Below are positions 28,061 to 39,724 of a stretch of 64,000 nt of DNA, piece after piece. The notes under the pieces were generated by a model. The model had not been told where the DNA came from and did no database searches. It saw only the letters and a list, made by a program, of their open reading frames with translations. The stretch is from Eggerthellaceae bacterium. GTDB taxonomy: Bacteria; Actinomycetota; Coriobacteriia; Coriobacteriales; Eggerthellaceae. The stretch lies in contig JAAVZC010000013.1 in the NCBI GenBank assembly GCA_022791455.1, positions 1 through 64,000 of the forward strand, written 5' to 3'. Each line of letters starts with the position of its first letter. The stretch's first letter is position 1. The translations under genes were made by a program, and so were the position numbers.

Positions 28061-30754
28061 ATGGTTCCAATGGCGGAAAACACCCAGGAGCAGAAGGCCC
28101 CCAAGGCGCCGGACTTCGATTTCCAGGCCCATGAGAAGCCGATATTCGAGGCATGGCGCGAGCATGGATTCTTCCAGCGGGGGAACGGTTTCGGCGAACA
28201 TGCCGACGACACCTACACTATCGTCATTCCGCCGCCCAATATCACCGGCATGCTGCACATGGGCCATGCCCTCAACGACACCATTCAGGACGCCTGCATC
28301 CGCCGCGCCCGCATGCAGGGCTACAAGACCCGTTGGGTGCTGGGCACCGACCATGCCGGCATTGCCACCCAGACCAAGGTGGACAAGAAGCTGGCCAGCG
28401 AGGGGATCAGCCGCCTGGAGATTGGCCGCGAGGCCTTCGTTGAGGCCTGCTACGACTGGTACAAGGAATACGGCGCCACCATCGTGCGCCAGATTCAGGG
28501 CATCGGCTGCAGCTGCGATTACGACCACGAGCACTTCACCATGGAGCCGGCCTACGTGCACGCGGTGCGCGAGCTTTTCGTGCGCTGGTACAAGGACGGC
28601 CTTATCTACCGCGGAAAGCGCATTGTGAACTGGTGCCCCAGCTGCACCACCGCCATTGCCGACGACGAAGCGGAGTACGTGCCCGAGAAGGGGCATCTGT
28701 GGTACCTGCGCTACCCGCTGACCGAGCCGGTGGACGGGCTTGAGTACCTGGTGGTGGCCACCACGCGCCCCGAGACCATGCTGGGCGACACCGGCGTGGC
28801 CGTGAACCCCAAGGACGAGCGCTTCGCCCATTTGGTGGGCAAGACCGTGAAGCTGCCGCTGGTGGACCGGAAGATTCCCATCTTCGCCGACTGGCATGTG
28901 GACACCGAGTTCGGCACCGGCTGCGTGAAGGTGACCCCCTCCCACGACCCCAACGACTGGGCCATGGGGGAGAAGGCGGGGCTGCCCCGCATCAACATCT
29001 TCGACGAGACGGCGCACGTGGTGGAAGGTTTCGGCGAATTCTCCGGCATGGACCGCGACCAGGCGCGCGAGGCGGTTGTGGCCGCCTTCGACGAGCTGGG
29101 GCTGCTGGACCACATCGAGGACCACGACCACTCCGTAATGACCTGCTACCGCTGCCACACCAAGCTGGAGCCGTGGGAGTCCGAGCAGTGGTTCGTGGCG
29201 GTCGACGGCCTGAAGAAGGCCGCTGCGGCCGCCGTTGAGAGCGGCGAGATCCAGTTCCACCCGGCTCGTTGGAAGCAGGTGTACCTGGATTGGCTGGCGA
29301 ACCTGAAGGACTGGTGCATCTCCCGCCAGCTGTGGTGGGGCCATCGCATTCCCATGTACTACTGCGACGAGTGCGGCTGGGAAGACGCCTCGGTGGACGA
29401 GGTTGAGGTTTGCCCGGTGTGCGGCGCGCCAGTGCGTCAGGATAACGACGTGCTGGACACCTGGTTCTCCAGCCAGCTATGGCCCTTTGCCACTATGGGC
29501 TGGGCCGAAGAGGGGATGGACGCGCCGGAAATGAAGGAGGCCTATCCCACCCAGGTGCTCTCCACCGCCCGCGACATCATGGGCCTGTGGGTGGCGCGCA
29601 TGGTGATGGCTTCCGAATACTGCACCGGCCAGATTCCCTTCCAGAACGTGATCATTCACCCCACGGTGATGGCGGCCGACGGCAAGCCCATGTCCAAGAG
29701 CCGCGGCAACGGCGTGGACCCGCTGAAGCTCATCCAGGACTACGGCGCCGACGGCATGCGATTCGGCCTGCTTCTGCAGGTGACCGGTGCGCAGGACATG
29801 CGCTTCAACGAGAACAAGCTGGTCTCCAGCCGCAACTTCGCCAACAAGATTCGCAACGCCGCCCGCTTCGTGCTCATGAACATGGAGGGCTTCGAGCCGG
29901 GAGAGCCGGAGGCGCGCACCGACGCCGACCGCTGGATCTTCTCCCGTTTGGCGAAGTTGATCGAATCCGTTGACGCCGGGTTCGACGCGTACGAGTTCTC
30001 CGATGTCACCCGCGAGCTGAACAACTTCTTCTGGAACGAGTTCTGCGACTGGTACATCGAGTTTTCCAAGAGCCGCTTGGCGGAAGGGGCAGACCCCGCT
30101 GACCGCCTGGCTTGCCAGCGCAACCTGGTGTTCGTGCTCGACCAGGCGCTGCGGCTTTTGCACCCCATCATGCCGTTCGTGACCGAGGAGATCTACCAGG
30201 AGCTGCCGGTGCGCGAAACCGAGTTCCTCATTGTGGCCCCGTGGCCCAAGGCCGCGCGTGCCGCCGCGCTGGGCTCTGATGAAGCCGAGCGCGCCATCGA
30301 CTTGGTGGTGGGCGTGGTTTCCGCTGTGCGCTCTGCCCGCAGCCGCTATGGCATCTCGCCCCGCCAAGAGCTTGATGTGGTGGTTAAGGCGGAAGGGGAG
30401 GACGCTGCGCTGCTGGAGCAGCAAGCGGGCCTCATCTCCGCCCTGGCCCGCGCCGCGAGCCTTTCCATCGGCGCGGATGCGGAAAAGCCCGCGGAGTCTT
30501 CGACGGCCGTCGTCTCGGGCCTCGAGGTGTACACCTGCCTGGCCGGGTTCGTGGACTTCGCTGCCGAGCGCGCCCGCATCGAGAAGGAGCTGGCGAAGGT
30601 GAGCGCCGATGCTGCCAAGTTCGCCAAGAAGCTCTCGAACCCCGGCTTTTTGGCGAAAGCCGCGCCGGAGATCATCGAAAAGGACAAGGCGAAGCTGGCA
30701 GAGTTGGAGGACACCCGAGACCGCCTGTCTGCGTCTTTGCAGGAACTCGGCTAA
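28061..30754 (+). CDS. valS: Valyl-tRNA synthetase
   Basis: PPPNITGMLHMGHALN, GTDHAGIATQ, KMSKS variant KPMSKSRGNG. Confidence 0.97.
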   Translation: MVPMAENTQEQKAPKAPDFDFQAHEKPIFEAWREHGFFQRGNGFGEHADDTYTIVIPPPNITGMLHMGHALNDTIQDACIRRARMQGYKTRWVLGTDHAGIATQTKVDKKLASEGISRLEIGREAFVEACYDWYKEYGATIVRQIQGIGCSCDYDHEHFTMEPAYVHAVRELFVRWYKDGLIYRGKRIVNWCPSCTTAIADDEAEYVPEKGHLWYLRYPLTEPVDGLEYLVVATTRPETMLGDTGVAVNPKDERFAHLVGKTVKLPLVDRKIPIFADWHVDTEFGTGCVKVTPSHDPNDWAMGEKAGLPRINIFDETAHVVEGFGEFSGMDRDQAREAVVAAFDELGLLDHIEDHDHSVMTCYRCHTKLEPWESEQWFVAVDGLKKAAAAAVESGEIQFHPARWKQVYLDWLANLKDWCISRQLWWGHRIPMYYCDECGWEDASVDEVEVCPVCGAPVRQDNDVLDTWFSSQLWPFATMGWAEEGMDAPEMKEAYPTQVLSTARDIMGLWVARMVMASEYCTGQIPFQNVIIHPTVMAADGKPMSKSRGNGVDPLKLIQDYGADGMRFGLLLQVTGAQDMRFNENKLVSSRNFANKIRNAARFVLMNMEGFEPGEPEARTDADRWIFSRLAKLIESVDAGFDAYEFSDVTRELNNFFWNEFCDWYIEFSKSRLAEGADPADRLACQRNLVFVLDQALRLLHPIMPFVTEEIYQELPVRETEFLIVAPWPKAARAAALGSDEAERAIDLVVGVVSAVRSARSRYGISPRQELDVVVKAEGEDAALLEQQAGLISALARAASLSIGADAEKPAESSTAVVSGLEVYTCLAGFVDFAAERARIEKELAKVSADAAKFAKKLSNPGFLAKAAPEIIEKDKAKLAELEDTRDRLSASLQELG

Positions 30755-30854
30755 GTTGGGTACCAGCCTTCTGCGCCTTTGCTATAATCCGATGATTGTG
30801 GGTTAAGTGAGCTGGGCGCACAAGGCGACCCGGTCCGCGAAAAGGAGATCTGAC

Positions 30855-31355
30855 ATGAGCGAGTTGCTCTCGCAGTTTTGGACAGAGCAGATGCAAACCG
30901 CCCTTAACGTGGTGGTGGTGCTTCTCATCATTCTCTACATCCTCTCCATCGTATGGGTGGTGCGCGACGCTTATCTGCGCGGCACTCTGTGGTACATCTG
31001 GGGTATTGTGGCGCTGGTGCCGGTGCTGGGGCTTATCGCCTACTGCATGCTGCGCCCGCCGCTGTTGTCGGTGGACCGTGACGAGCAGGAGCTGGAAATT
31101 GCCCTCAAGCAACGGCAATTGATGAAGTACGGCGAATGCGCTACCTGCGGATATCCCGTGGAAGCGGACTACGTGCTGTGCCCGAACTGCCACACGCAAT
31201 TGAAGAACCTCTGCTCCCACTGCCAGCATGCGCTGGATCCGGCTTGGCAGATTTGCCCCTATTGCGCCACACCGGTGGGAGGCGTGCCCCGTTCTTCTGC
31301 TGCCGGCGCGGCTCCTCGCCGTCGTCGTTCGGCCAACCCGACAGGCCAAGCATAA
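30855..31355 (+). CDS. Membrane-anchored double zinc-ribbon protein
   Basis: Two hydrophobic segments then CATCGYPVEADYVLCPNCHTQLKNLCSHCQHALDPAWQICPYCATPV. Confidence 0.75.
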   Translation: MSELLSQFWTEQMQTALNVVVVLLIILYILSIVWVVRDAYLRGTLWYIWGIVALVPVLGLIAYCMLRPPLLSVDRDEQELEIALKQRQLMKYGECATCGYPVEADYVLCPNCHTQLKNLCSHCQHALDPAWQICPYCATPVGGVPRSSAAGAAPRRRRSANPTGQA

Positions 31356-31393
31356 GACGCAGCCAGCTTTCCAGGCACGTCAACACTCTTGAA

Positions 31394-31425
31394 ACAACTG
31401 CCCGCCGCAAGGCGGGTTTGTTGCG
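31394..31425 (+). terminator. Terminator after zinc-ribbon gene
   Basis: AACAACTGCCCGCCGCAAGGCGGGTTTGTTG. Confidence 0.75.
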
Positions 31426-31437
31426 ATAAAAGCCAAG

Positions 31438-31467
31438 ATGTTCCTCGCGGTTTTTCCGCGCGAACAT
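31438..31467 (+). promoter_or_regulatory. thrS leader hairpin
   Basis: ATGTTCctCGCGGtttttCCGCGcGAACAT stem-loop 50 nt upstream of thrS start. Confidence 0.6.
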
Positions 31468-31516
31468 CGAGCAGTGCAGGCGCTTTGTGCGCGCCCGGCA
31501 CGAGAAAGGAACTCTT

Positions 31517-33430
<1,914 letters not shown>

Positions 33431-33508
33431 CTTGTTTTAACGTAGGCACGTGGCGGGCGGGGCAGTTTCAGCACACTCAGCCCGCCCCGCCAAAGATCGC
33501 GATATTAG

Positions 33509-33541
33509 AAGAAGCGACCCGATTTTCAGGGTCGCTTCTTC
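33509..33541. terminator. Terminator between convergent thrS and trxB
   Basis: AAGAAGCGACCCGATTTTCAGGGTCGCTTCTT. Confidence 0.8.
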
Positions 33542-33656
33542 ATGTTGGGCTTACTTTTGCTGAAAATCTTTGCGTCGCTTCCTTAATCGCGATCGACGCG
33601 GGATCAGCGGGGTGCGTGGGATGAAACTGTTCCGCCCGCCGCGGGCCGGCAGGTTG

Positions 33657-34610
33657 CTAGAGTGTTTCGGCTTCGATGTCTGCTAGTTCGTCGAGGTATT
33701 CGGCGGCGGCTTGAGCGGCGAGGGCACCGTCGGCTACGGCGGTGACTACTTGGCGCAAGGGCGTAGTGCGAACGTCTCCGGCCACGAAGACGCCAGGAGT
33801 AGCCGTGCTGGTGCCGTCGCCGGTCATCACGTAGCCTTGAGGGGAAAGCGGCACAAGGCTCGCGAAGTTCTCGCTGTTCGGTGCCATGCCGACGGCGATA
33901 AAGATGGCGCTGACGGGCAGCTCTCGCTGCTCGCTGGTTTTGAGGTTCGCCACTTGCACGCCTGAGATGCGTCCATCGGTTTCGACAAGCGAGGTAACCA
34001 CACTGTCCCAAACGAACTCGAGGTTCTCGATTTCCCGCAGACGGTCATGGTAAATGGGGGTGGCGCGCAGGGTGTCGCGACGATGCACCAGGTACACTTT
34101 GCGGCAGATGCGGGAGAGGTAGATGGCGTCAGCCGCGGCTGTGTCGCCACCGCCGATGACCGCCACGTCCTTCCCGCGGAAGAAGTTGCCGTCGCAGGTG
34201 GCGCAATAGGACACGCCCTTGCCGGTGAGCTCTTCCTCGAGCGGCAACCCCAGCTTTTTCGGCCGGGCACCGGTGGCAATGACCACGGATTTTGCCCAAT
34301 AGGTGCCGAACGGGGTGCGGATCACCTTCACGGCTCCCATGTCCTCTACGCTGGTCACTTCTTCGGAAATGACCGATGCGCCGAAGGAAAAAGCCTGGTC
34401 GGCTATGATCATGGAGAGGTCGAACCCGCTCGTGTTGGCGTTGTAACCCGGGTAGTTTTCCAGGTGCTCTGTTTGCGCCAGCTGGCCACCAGGGGAGAGG
34501 CGCTCGAAAATGACCGGCTTCAAACCGGCCCGAGCAGCATAGAGCCCCGCAGTAAGACCTGCGGGGCCCGCTCCGATGATGGCGATATCGTAGGTCTTGA
34601 TATCTTCCAT
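33657..34610 (-). CDS. trxB: Thioredoxin-disulfide reductase
   Basis: [50 protein letters not shown]. Confidence 0.95.
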   Translation of the reverse strand: MEDIKTYDIAIIGAGPAGLTAGLYAARAGLKPVIFERLSPGGQLAQTEHLENYPGYNANTSGFDLSMIIADQAFSFGASVISEEVTSVEDMGAVKVIRTPFGTYWAKSVVIATGARPKKLGLPLEEELTGKGVSYCATCDGNFFRGKDVAVIGGGDTAAADAIYLSRICRKVYLVHRRDTLRATPIYHDRLREIENLEFVWDSVVTSLVETDGRISGVQVANLKTSEQRELPVSAIFIAVGMAPNSENFASLVPLSPQGYVMTGDGTSTATPGVFVAGDVRTTPLRQVVTAVADGALAAQAAAEYLDELADIEAETL

Positions 34611-34624
34611 ATATACGTGCGCCT

Positions 34625-34933
34625 TTAAGCGATGAAGGTGAGCAGGTTCTGCTTCGGCTGCGCGCCCACTGTTTGCTTGGCGGGCTCGCCGTCCTTGAAG
34701 AGGATGAGGGTGGGGACACTGGTCACGTTGTAGTGGGCGGCAATCTCGGGCGTGGCGTCGATGTCTACCTTATAGACGGCCACTTCGCCCGCTTTCTCGG
34801 CAGCTACTTCATCGAGCACCGGCGCCAGCATGCGGCAGGGGCCGCACCAGGTGGCGAAGAAGTCTACGAGCACCTTGCCCGGGGCCTTGAGAACTTTTTC
34901 CTGAAAATCGTCGGCAGTAAGAACTTGGCTCAT
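34625..34933 (-). CDS. trxA: Thioredoxin
   Basis: [24 protein letters not shown]; refined start [10 protein letters not shown]. Confidence 0.95.
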   Translation of the reverse strand: MSQVLTADDFQEKVLKAPGKVLVDFFATWCGPCRMLAPVLDEVAAEKAGEVAVYKVDIDATPEIAAHYNVTSVPTLILFKDGEPAKQTVGAQPKQNLLTFIA

Positions 34934-35181
34934 GATGTACCTCCTGTGATACGTAATGGTGGGTAAGTCAATCTTGCCATTTCGCGCCCAGCAGCAGAAC
35001 TGGATGCGCAAAACTGCACCGCCTTTGTAACTTTGACAGCGTTCTTGTGGGAGATCCGTAAGAATGAAGATGACGGCAATCGACTTTGGATAAAACCCGG
35101 CAACAAGACAGCTGTCTGGATCAAAGAATGGAATAATAAGGAGGAAGAATTCATCGGGATAAGAAGTTCGAGGTTGCGGCG

Positions 35182-36516
35182 ATGACGGTAGATTTGGTTT
35201 CTTTGGCGATCATCTGCGCCGTCTCCTTCGTTTGCCCGGTGCTTTCGCAAATTATTCCCGGCAAGCCCATACCTGAAACGGTGTTTCTGCTCATCGGAGG
35301 CATGGTGCTGGGGCCGAACCTGCTTGCCGTGGTGGGAACCGACAATGCAATCTCTCTGTTGTCAGATTTGGGGCTGGGTTTTCTGTTCCTTCTGGCTGGC
35401 TACGAGATAGATCCGAAGAATCTGGCCGGAAGCGAAGGCCGGCGCGGGTTTGCCACCTGGTTCGCAAGCCTGGCGCTTGCGTTTGTGGTCGTGTGGTTGT
35501 GGCCTGAGTTCTCCGTGACCACCATCGACGGCATTGCCGTGGTCATCGCGCTTACCACCACCGCTATCGGCACCCTTATGCCCATCTTGCAGGAGAACAA
35601 GGTGTTCGGGACGCGCTTAGGGAACGCCGTGCTGAACTACGGCACCTGGGGCGAAGTGCTTCCCATTTTGGCCATGACGCTTCTGCTCTCGACGCGGGCG
35701 CGGTGGGAGACTATCGCGGTGCTTGCGGCATTCGTGGCCATCGCGGTGTTCGCTGCCGTTGTTCCGCGGCTGGCCCGGAAGGCGGGCGGCAAGCTGTTCC
35801 GCTTAATCGAACGCAATGCCGATACCAATTCCCAGATGTTCGTTCGAACGGTGGTTCTTCTGCTCACGGTGCTGGTGGCGGTTTCGGCAGTGTTTCAGCT
35901 GGACATCGTGCTGGGAGCATTCGCCGCCGGCTTCGTGCTCCGATTCGTGGTGCCGGAGGGGAACGAGCTGCTTGAGGCCAAGCTTAACTCCATTGGGTTT
36001 GGATTCTTCATTCCGCTGTTCTTCGTGTGCTCGGGGGCCAAGATTGACGTGACTGCGGTTTTTGCGAACCCGGGACTTTTGGTGCTATTCATCTGCCTGC
36101 TGCTCCTGGTGCGCGCTATTCCCATTTATATCGCTATGGCCACCGACAAAGAGACCGGATCGTGGCCTGCGGCATCGCGACTGACCGTGGCCATCTACTG
36201 CACAACCGCGCTGCCGCTTATCGTGGCCGTTACCGCCATCGCCACGAGCGCCGGCGCCATGACCCAAGACGTCGCATCGGTGCTGGTGGCAGCCGGCGGC
36301 ATTACCGTGCTCGTGATGCCGTTCGTGGCGTCGCTGGCGCTGCGCACCGTTTCCGCCCATCCCATCAGTGCCGCGAAGGAGATTGCCCACGATCCGCGTG
36401 CGTTCCGCACCATCATCCGCGACCATAGCCGCGTTTCCCACGACAGCTGGGAGCAGCACACGCGGGTAGTACCGGAGGCTGCAGGAGGGCAATCCGCCGA
36501 AGACGACGGGAAGTAG
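35182..36516 (+). CDS. Cation:proton antiporter (CPA2 family-like)
   Basis: Multi-TM; GKPIPETVFLLIGGMVLGPNLLAVV, LSDLGLGFLFLLAGYEID, LGAFAAGFVLRFVVP. Confidence 0.85.
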   Translation: MTVDLVSLAIICAVSFVCPVLSQIIPGKPIPETVFLLIGGMVLGPNLLAVVGTDNAISLLSDLGLGFLFLLAGYEIDPKNLAGSEGRRGFATWFASLALAFVVVWLWPEFSVTTIDGIAVVIALTTTAIGTLMPILQENKVFGTRLGNAVLNYGTWGEVLPILAMTLLLSTRARWETIAVLAAFVAIAVFAAVVPRLARKAGGKLFRLIERNADTNSQMFVRTVVLLLTVLVAVSAVFQLDIVLGAFAAGFVLRFVVPEGNELLEAKLNSIGFGFFIPLFFVCSGAKIDVTAVFANPGLLVLFICLLLLVRAIPIYIAMATDKETGSWPAASRLTVAIYCTTALPLIVAVTAIATSAGAMTQDVASVLVAAGGITVLVMPFVASLALRTVSAHPISAAKEIAHDPRAFRTIIRDHSRVSHDSWEQHTRVVPEAAGGQSAEDDGK

Positions 36517-36613
36517 CGGCCGTCGAGCGATGCGCGCCCTTGACGGGTCTGCTAGTATGAAAAAGTTGCACTGAACGAACGAATTGATCATGACGCCTTA
36601 GGAGGAGCAACCC

Positions 36614-37687
36614 GTGGCGGATAACGATATGCGCGACAAGCTTGAGAAGATTATTGCGGCCTATAGCGAACTGCAGGCCAAGATGGGCGATCCTGCGGTG
36701 CTGGCGGACCAGAAGGAGTACAACCGCCTTGCCAAGGAGTACGCCAACCAGGGCCCGCTGGCCAAGAAGGCGGCCGAGTACGTGTCCGCCTACGACGACC
36801 TCATGGAAGCGAAGGAAATGCTCTCTGATTCCGAGATGCGCGACTTCGCCCAAGAGGAAATCTCCCGCATCGAGGGGATTCTGCCGGGCCTGGAAGAGGA
36901 CATTAAGTTCATGCTGATTCCGGCCGACCCGGCTGACGACAAGGACATCATCGTGGAGATCCGCGCGGCGGCTGGCGGCGACGAGGCGGCCATCTTCGCC
37001 GGAGACCTCTACAAGATGTACGAGCGCTTCGCCTCCTCGCAGGGATGGAAGACCGAGACCATGGACGTTTCCCCCTCCGACGCCGGCGGTTACAAGGAAA
37101 TCCAGTTCAAGGTGAAGGGCGACAAAGTGTACTCGGTGATGAAATTCGAGTCCGGTGTGCACCGTGTCCAGCGCGTTCCCAAGACCGAGAGCCAGGGGCG
37201 CATTCACACCTCCACCGCCACCGTGGCAGTGCTTCCGGAAGCCGACGAGGTGGAAGTGGAGATCAACGAGAACGATCTGCGCATCGACGTGTACCGCGCC
37301 GGCGGTCCGGGCGGCCAGTGCGTTAACACTACCGACTCCGCTGTGCGCATCACGCACCTGCCGAGCGGCCTTGTGGTGCAGTCTCAGGACCAGAAGTCCC
37401 AGCTGCAGAACAAGATTGCCGCCATGGCCGTGCTGCGCGCACGCCTGTACGAGAAGATGCTCGCGGAGCAGCAAGCGGCCGAGGGTGCCAAGCGCCTTGC
37501 CCAGATTGGTTCCGGCGACCGCGCCGAGAAGGTGCGCACCTATAACGGCCCCCAGGACCGCGTCACCGATCATCGCATCGGCTACAACGGCACCTACAAC
37601 GGCGTGCTTTTGGGAGACGGCCTGTCCGACCTTATCACTGCTCTTCAAGCAGCTGACCGCGCGCAAAAACTGGAAGAAGCGGTTTAG
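36614..37687 (+). CDS. prfA: Peptide chain release factor 1
   Basis: YRAGGPGGQCVNTTDSAVRITHLPSGLVV (GGQ motif). Confidence 0.97.
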   Translation: MADNDMRDKLEKIIAAYSELQAKMGDPAVLADQKEYNRLAKEYANQGPLAKKAAEYVSAYDDLMEAKEMLSDSEMRDFAQEEISRIEGILPGLEEDIKFMLIPADPADDKDIIVEIRAAAGGDEAAIFAGDLYKMYERFASSQGWKTETMDVSPSDAGGYKEIQFKVKGDKVYSVMKFESGVHRVQRVPKTESQGRIHTSTATVAVLPEADEVEVEINENDLRIDVYRAGGPGGQCVNTTDSAVRITHLPSGLVVQSQDQKSQLQNKIAAMAVLRARLYEKMLAEQQAAEGAKRLAQIGSGDRAEKVRTYNGPQDRVTDHRIGYNGTYNGVLLGDGLSDLITALQAADRAQKLEEAV

Positions 37688-37713
37688 TCCCCTTGTCTCG
37701 CGGAGGAGGCGGT

Positions 37714-38874
37714 ATGGCGCAGGAGTGGACCATTAAGGAAGCCCTTGATTGGACGGTGGGCTATCTAGAGCGCAAGGGAGACGAGAACCCCCGCCTGTCT
37801 GCCGAATGGCTGCTTTCTGCCGCTTGCCAGTTGTCCCGCATCCAGCTGTACGTTAACTACGAGCGTGCGCTGAGCGAGGGGGGACGGGAGGTGCTGCGCG
37901 GGTACGTTACTCGCCGTGGCGCTGGTGAGCCCCTGCAGTACATCACGGGCGAAGCACCGTTTCGCCACGTCACGCTGAAGGTGCGGCCCGGTGTGCTCAT
38001 TCCCCGGCCCGAAACCGAGGTGTTGGTAAGCGAGGCGCTTGCGCTCCTTCCCGCTGCCGATAAGCGAGTGGCCTTTGACTCCACCATCGAGGCGTGGGAG
38101 GGGGATCTGTTGAAAGCGGCGCAGGAGGCCCAAGAGGGCGCGGCTGACGCACAAGACTCGAGCGCGGCTTCAACAGCTGCCGCAGCCGAAGCGCAAGCTC
38201 GCCTGGAGCAACGCTTCGACGCGCCAATAGGCGCGCGCCTTGAGGAGGATGCCTCCGAAGACCCATCCGTTTCGGTACCCGAGACGCCGGAGTCCTCCGC
38301 GCCTGACACCGCCCCAAAGTGCCCGATGCCCTACTTGGTGGCAGATCTCTGCACTGGCAGCGGCTGCATTGCCGTCTCGATGGCAAGTGAGCGCTCGGAC
38401 GTGCGCGTTTTCGCCACAGATATCGACGACAAAGCTGTGACTCTGGCCCGAGAGAACGCCGAGGCCTGCGGCGTGGCCGACCGGGTGAAAGTGGCCCAAT
38501 GCAATCTGGGGGAGGCACTGCCGCCTTCGGCTTTGGGACGGCTGGACCTCGTGGTATCGAATCCGCCCTATGTTCCGACCGCGGTGGTGGCAGGGCTTCC
38601 CGAAGAGGTTCGGGGCTTCGAACCGGCGCTCGCGCTCGACGGCGGCCCGGACGGCCTTTCGCTCTTTCGCCTCATTGCCCCTTGGGCAATGCAGGCGCTC
38701 AAGCCGGGCGGCGGCCTGGTGTGCGAGCTGTTCGAAGAGCATATGGAAGAAGCCCGTGCGTTTGCGCTTTCCTGCGGCTTTGCCGATGCGCGCATCGTTT
38801 GCGACCTTGCCGGTCGCCCGCGCGTCCTTGTTGCCCTGCGCGCCAGCGAAGATGCGGAAGAAGGAGCAGAGTGA
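37714..38874 (+). CDS. prmC: Release factor glutamine methyltransferase with a Glu/Ala/Ser-rich insertion
   Basis: EPLQYITGEAPFRHVTLKVRPGVLIPRPETEVLV, VADLCTGSGCIAVSMAS, VVSNPPYVP (NPPY). Confidence 0.93.
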   Translation: MAQEWTIKEALDWTVGYLERKGDENPRLSAEWLLSAACQLSRIQLYVNYERALSEGGREVLRGYVTRRGAGEPLQYITGEAPFRHVTLKVRPGVLIPRPETEVLVSEALALLPAADKRVAFDSTIEAWEGDLLKAAQEAQEGAADAQDSSAASTAAAAEAQARLEQRFDAPIGARLEEDASEDPSVSVPETPESSAPDTAPKCPMPYLVADLCTGSGCIAVSMASERSDVRVFATDIDDKAVTLARENAEACGVADRVKVAQCNLGEALPPSALGRLDLVVSNPPYVPTAVVAGLPEEVRGFEPALALDGGPDGLSLFRLIAPWAMQALKPGGGLVCELFEEHMEEARAFALSCGFADARIVCDLAGRPRVLVALRASEDAEEGAE

Positions 38875-39707
38875 TGATTGCCGACGAATCCCTTATGGAC
38901 TTCCTCGATGAGTCCGTCTCTTGGATGCGGGCACGCTTGGACGGCTTTGTGCCGGAAGTTGCCGTTATTCTGGGATCGGGGTTCGGGCCGGTTGCGCGCG
39001 CCGTGCAGAATCCCCGGATAGTTCCTTTCGCCGAACTGCCCCACATGGGCTCGTCTTCAGCCACCGGCCATGTGGGGCAGTTCGTCGCCGGCGATCTGGG
39101 AGACAAGCGCGTGCTGGTCATGGAAGGGCGCCTTCACGGCTACGAGGGCTACAGCGCCCAGGAAGTCGCCTTCCCCGTGTGGCTCATGGCCCGCTTGGGT
39201 GCAAAAGTTCTCGTGACCACCAACGCCGCCGGCGCTATTAACGAGGGCTATCGGGTAGGGGACTTCTGCGTCATGGCCGACCATATAAACCTCACCGGCC
39301 GCAACCCTCTGACGGGAAAGGCCCCGGACGCGCTCTCGCCGCGATTCCTCTCGATGCTCGATGCTTACGACCCAGCCTTGCGCCGTTTGTTCCTGGGCAA
39401 CGCCGCCGAACTCTCAGTGCCGTGCCAAGAGGGCGTGTACCTGGGGCTTTTGGGTCCCAGCTTCGAGACGCCCGCCGAGATACGCGCCTTCCGCACGCTG
39501 GGGGCCGACACAGTTGCCATGTCGGTTTGTGAAGAGGTCATCGCCGCCCGTCACCTGGGCATGCGGGTTTTGGGGGTTTCCCTGGTCTCGAACATGGCCT
39601 GCGGCATCGAAGGTGCCAATCCATCGGACGACGAGGTGCACGAAGTGGCACACGGCCGGGTCGAGGACTTCACGCAGTTGCTTCAGGCGTTCCTCAAAGG
39701 CCTTTAA
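38874..39707 (+). CDS. Purine-nucleoside phosphorylase
   Basis: VAVILGSGFGPVARAV, VLVMEGRLHGYEGY, VTNAAGAIN-like TTNAAGAINEGY, GPSFETPAEIR; ATGA overlap with prmC. Confidence 0.93.
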   Translation: MIADESLMDFLDESVSWMRARLDGFVPEVAVILGSGFGPVARAVQNPRIVPFAELPHMGSSSATGHVGQFVAGDLGDKRVLVMEGRLHGYEGYSAQEVAFPVWLMARLGAKVLVTTNAAGAINEGYRVGDFCVMADHINLTGRNPLTGKAPDALSPRFLSMLDAYDPALRRLFLGNAAELSVPCQEGVYLGLLGPSFETPAEIRAFRTLGADTVAMSVCEEVIAARHLGMRVLGVSLVSNMACGIEGANPSDDEVHEVAHGRVEDFTQLLQAFLKGL

Positions 39708-39724
39708 GCGCTTCCCGTTCGAAT

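Noticed and set aside
34960-35185. Open frame in the trxA/antiporter intergenic region (QNCTAFVTLTAFLWEIRKNEDDGNRLWIKPGNKTAVWIKEWNNKEEEFIGIRSS)
   Set aside because: No start codon after an upstream TAA and no recognised family; more likely promoter DNA.
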